A program made the translations under genes and the position numbers. A DNA stretch of 14,612 bases, taken from BRH-c54 sp032251145 (lineage in GTDB: Bacteria; Bacteroidota; Bacteroidia; Flavobacteriales_E; Vicingaceae). Positions within the stretch are counted from its first letter, which is position 1, and every line of letters begins with the position of its first letter. Under the pieces are notes generated by a model. That model did no database searches. It was not told the DNA's origin and worked only from the letters and a program-made list of their open reading frames with translations. This document shows positions 12,937-14,612 of this stretch, in pieces. The stretch covers positions 1 to 14,612 of the forward strand of contig JAVVER010000086.1 of the NCBI GenBank assembly GCA_032251145.1, in the 5' to 3' direction.

Positions 12937-12944
12937 TATTTTTG
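12937..12944 (+). promoter_or_regulatory. -7 promoter box of the MQDRY-family gene
   Basis: TATTTTTG matches TAnnTTTG, 21 bases before the ATG at 12966, in the 56-base gap after the AAA-M41 gene. No -33 TTG at normal spacing was found. It may give the last two genes a separate start of transcription. Confidence 0.4.
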
Positions 12945-12965
12945 AAGTACTAAAACTAAATAATT

Positions 12966-13697
12966 ATGCAAGATAGATATGTTGGAGACATAGGAGATTT
13001 TGGAAAATACCTTTTATTAAAAACTTTATGTCAAAATAAAATTAAATTAGGTGTAAACTGGTGCTTTGTTAACCCAGGATATGCTCCTAAAGAAATAAAT
13101 AAAAATGACGGTAAATATATTGGTTACTTATACCAAAAAAATAAAAACCATACTTTTTTCAAACAAGCTGATGAAAACTTAATTCTTCAATTAAAAGATA
13201 TTATTGAATCTAACAATAGAACAATAATATCCATAGAAAAAAGCAATATTCTTCCTTTAGCAACTATGTTTGTCAACGAAGAAATTCCTGTAGGGACAAA
13301 GCGTTTTAATTGGCATGCTAAAAGTTTAGAAACACTCAAGGATTGTGACATTATTTTTTATGACCCAGATAATGGATTGGAAATTCCAACTTGTGGCAAA
13401 CTACATCGTGATGCTGTAAAATATATATATTATGACGAAATTCGTGATACTTATTCAAAAGGAAAGTCAATCATTATATACCAACATACCAACAGAAGTA
13501 AAACCTTGGAAACTCAAATAAATGAACGAGTTCAGCAATTAAAGGAAATAGGAATTTCTGAAAATACAATAAGTGTAATCTACTCTAAAATAGGAATAAG
13601 CCGATTTTATATAATTATTAAACAACAAAAAAATGTCCTTATTGAGCAAGGCTTAAATAACTTCATTAATAATCATCCACTATTTGAACAAGTATAA
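12966..13697 (+). CDS. Conserved protein of unknown function, MQDRYxGDxGDFGKY family
   Basis: This is a 243-residue soluble protein. The start MQDRYVGDIGDFGKYLLLKT is a hallmark I recall from many hypothetical proteins in accessory and defence-type regions. No biochemical role is known to me. CDIIFYDPDNGLEIP (127-141) ends a predicted beta strand with DPDNGLE. That could be an active-site or nucleotide-binding loop, and its position is reminiscent of motif IV (DPPY-like) of class I methyltransferases such as RlmJ. I see no clear SAM-binding glycine motif, so methyltransferase is only a possibility. SIIIYQHTNRSKTLETQI (168-185) and the ISRFYIIIKQ strand complete an alpha/beta pattern. The ATG at 12966 is certain from the conserved N-terminus. 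The nuclease-like gene follows after 14 bases, suggesting a shared transcript. Confidence 0.7.
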   Translation: MQDRYVGDIGDFGKYLLLKTLCQNKIKLGVNWCFVNPGYAPKEINKNDGKYIGYLYQKNKNHTFFKQADENLILQLKDIIESNNRTIISIEKSNILPLATMFVNEEIPVGTKRFNWHAKSLETLKDCDIIFYDPDNGLEIPTCGKLHRDAVKYIYYDEIRDTYSKGKSIIIYQHTNRSKTLETQINERVQQLKEIGISENTISVIYSKIGISRFYIIIKQQKNVLIEQGLNNFINNHPLFEQV

Positions 13698-13711
13698 AAC
13701 TTAAACTAATT

Positions 13712-14612
13712 ATGACAGAAAATGAACATTTAGAAAACATTAAGGAGTTACTTGCTTATGATATTCCTGAGTTCACTCCTCCTGAAGATGGTTTCTTGGA
13801 AATTGCTGGACTTAGTCACTATGAAAATATCAATAGCAGAATTTATGCTTATTTTCTTAATTATGACAAAGATGCTGAAATTGCTAAACGATTTTTTTCG
13901 GCATTATTAAGTCTTATAAAACAAAAAAGTAAAAAAGAAATAATTTTAAATGATTACACAGTTTCAACCGAATATCCAACAAGAAAAGGAAGGATAGACA
14001 TTTTAATTGAAGACGCCAACAATGAAAGTGCTATAATCATTGAGAATAAAATATATCATTATCTCAGCAATCCTTTAGAAGAGTATTTAGAATTTGTTAA
14101 AGCTAAAAACAAAATAGGTGTGCTACTTACTCTGCATCTTTTTAATGAAGAGGACACAAACAAGCTGAAAGCCTTAAATTATATCACTATTACTCACAAA
14201 GAATGGATAGACGAAATAAAGGAATTAGGACTTCCTGCATATTTATCTACCAAAAAATACATTTATTTAAACGATTTTTTTCAAACTATTGACAACTTAA
14301 CAAAAAGCACAACGATGAACGATTTAGCTAAATTTTACTTTAAACACCCTAAAAAAATAAACAGTGCTGTACAAACTTTAAATGCAGCAAAAGAATTTAT
14401 TGATACGCAATTACAAATACTTGCAGGAAACCTTAATTCATTAACTCGTGGTAAAAAGGATGAATGGAGACATATTGTTGAAGGTTCAAAAGAAACGTAT
14501 TATGCCATAATATTAGAATCACTTTTTAAAGGAGAGAATGAAATAACTGTAATTATCGAACTTTCAGGTGACGTGTATGAAAAGAAAGAGATTATACAAG
14601 AACATCTTGAAA
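13712..14612 (+). CDS. PD-(D/E)XK nuclease superfamily protein, C-terminus beyond the window
   Basis: The frame opens with ATG at 13712 and has no stop before the right edge (300 codons visible). It was translated by hand. The N-terminus MTENEHLENIKELLAYDIPE leads to NINSRIYAYFLN (40-50), then TEYPTRKGRIDILIE (86-100) and SAIIIENKIYHYLSN (106-120). Asp96, Glu111 and Lys113 form the D...ExK catalytic set of the PDDEXK_4 type, often preceded by a conserved Glu (Glu87 here). LEEYLEFVKAKN and VLLTLHLF continue the core fold. Members are endonuclease-like, and many belong to restriction or defence loci. The region after about residue 165 is not recognised. The gene lies 14 bases after the MQDRY gene and probably shares its transcript. 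A nuclease fold is well supported; its target is unknown. Confidence 0.78.
   Translation, partial: MTENEHLENIKELLAYDIPEFTPPEDGFLEIAGLSHYENINSRIYAYFLNYDKDAEIAKRFFSALLSLIKQKSKKEIILNDYTVSTEYPTRKGRIDILIEDANNESAIIIENKIYHYLSNPLEEYLEFVKAKNKIGVLLTLHLFNEEDTNKLKALNYITITHKEWIDEIKELGLPAYLSTKKYIYLNDFFQTIDNLTKSTTMNDLAKFYFKHPKKINSAVQTLNAAKEFIDTQLQILAGNLNSLTRGKKDEWRHIVEGSKETYYAIILESLFKGENEITVIIELSGDVYEKKEIIQEHLE

Overview
The window looks like a chromosomal segment of a Bacteroidota member, probably Flavobacteriia-like. It is strongly AT-rich. Several genes are preceded by the Bacteroidota -7 box TAnnTTTG rather than a Shine-Dalgarno sequence. It carries a 'grasp-with-spasm' type peptide cluster, an OmpA/PD40 envelope protein and an AsmA-like protein, all with the flavour of that phylum. 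No rRNA, tRNA or CRISPR array was seen.

Left part (1-1850, minus strand, read right to left). This is a small ribosomally made, post-translationally modified peptide (RiPP) cluster of graspetide type. A small helix-turn-helix regulator (1465-1761) is followed by a 55-residue precursor peptide (1197-1364). The precursor has a double-glycine leader and a core with hydroxyl residues first and acidic residues last. An ATP-grasp ester/amide ligase (112-1116) comes next. After it, a reading frame running off the left edge may be the start of a processing transporter, but it appears frameshifted. Two strong dyads flank the regulator and precursor as candidate operators. A 15-bp hairpin with a U tract separates precursor from ligase and probably sets a high precursor-to-enzyme ratio.

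Middle part (1962-7776, minus strand). This is ordinary chromosome: aroE (shikimate dehydrogenase), a PorE-like outer-membrane protein (TPR, beta-propeller, regulatory-like domain, OmpA) and a large AsmA-like protein with a charged helical tail. A terminator-like hairpin at 4894-4926 separates the last two and argues for a GTG start of the OmpA protein at 4866. Tandem heptamer and octamer repeats lie between aroE and the OmpA gene. A 367-bp gap (7777-8143) separates this block from the plus-strand genes.

Right part (8144-14612, plus strand). A small acidic protein with a clear terminator comes first. Then follows a co-directional accessory run: a Y1/REP-associated transposase-like protein; a WYL-domain regulator 5 nt behind it; a small UVR-motif protein; an unusual fusion of a Clp-type AAA+ module with an FtsH-type M41 zinc peptidase; a protein beginning MQDRYVGDIGDFGKY; and a PD-(D/E)XK nuclease-like protein cut by the right edge. 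A WYL regulator, a regulated ATPase-protease and a nuclease in one direction resemble a defence or stress island. The UVR + AAA-M41 + MQDRY + nuclease set is the best candidate in the window for an undescribed system. That reading is inference from context, not proof.
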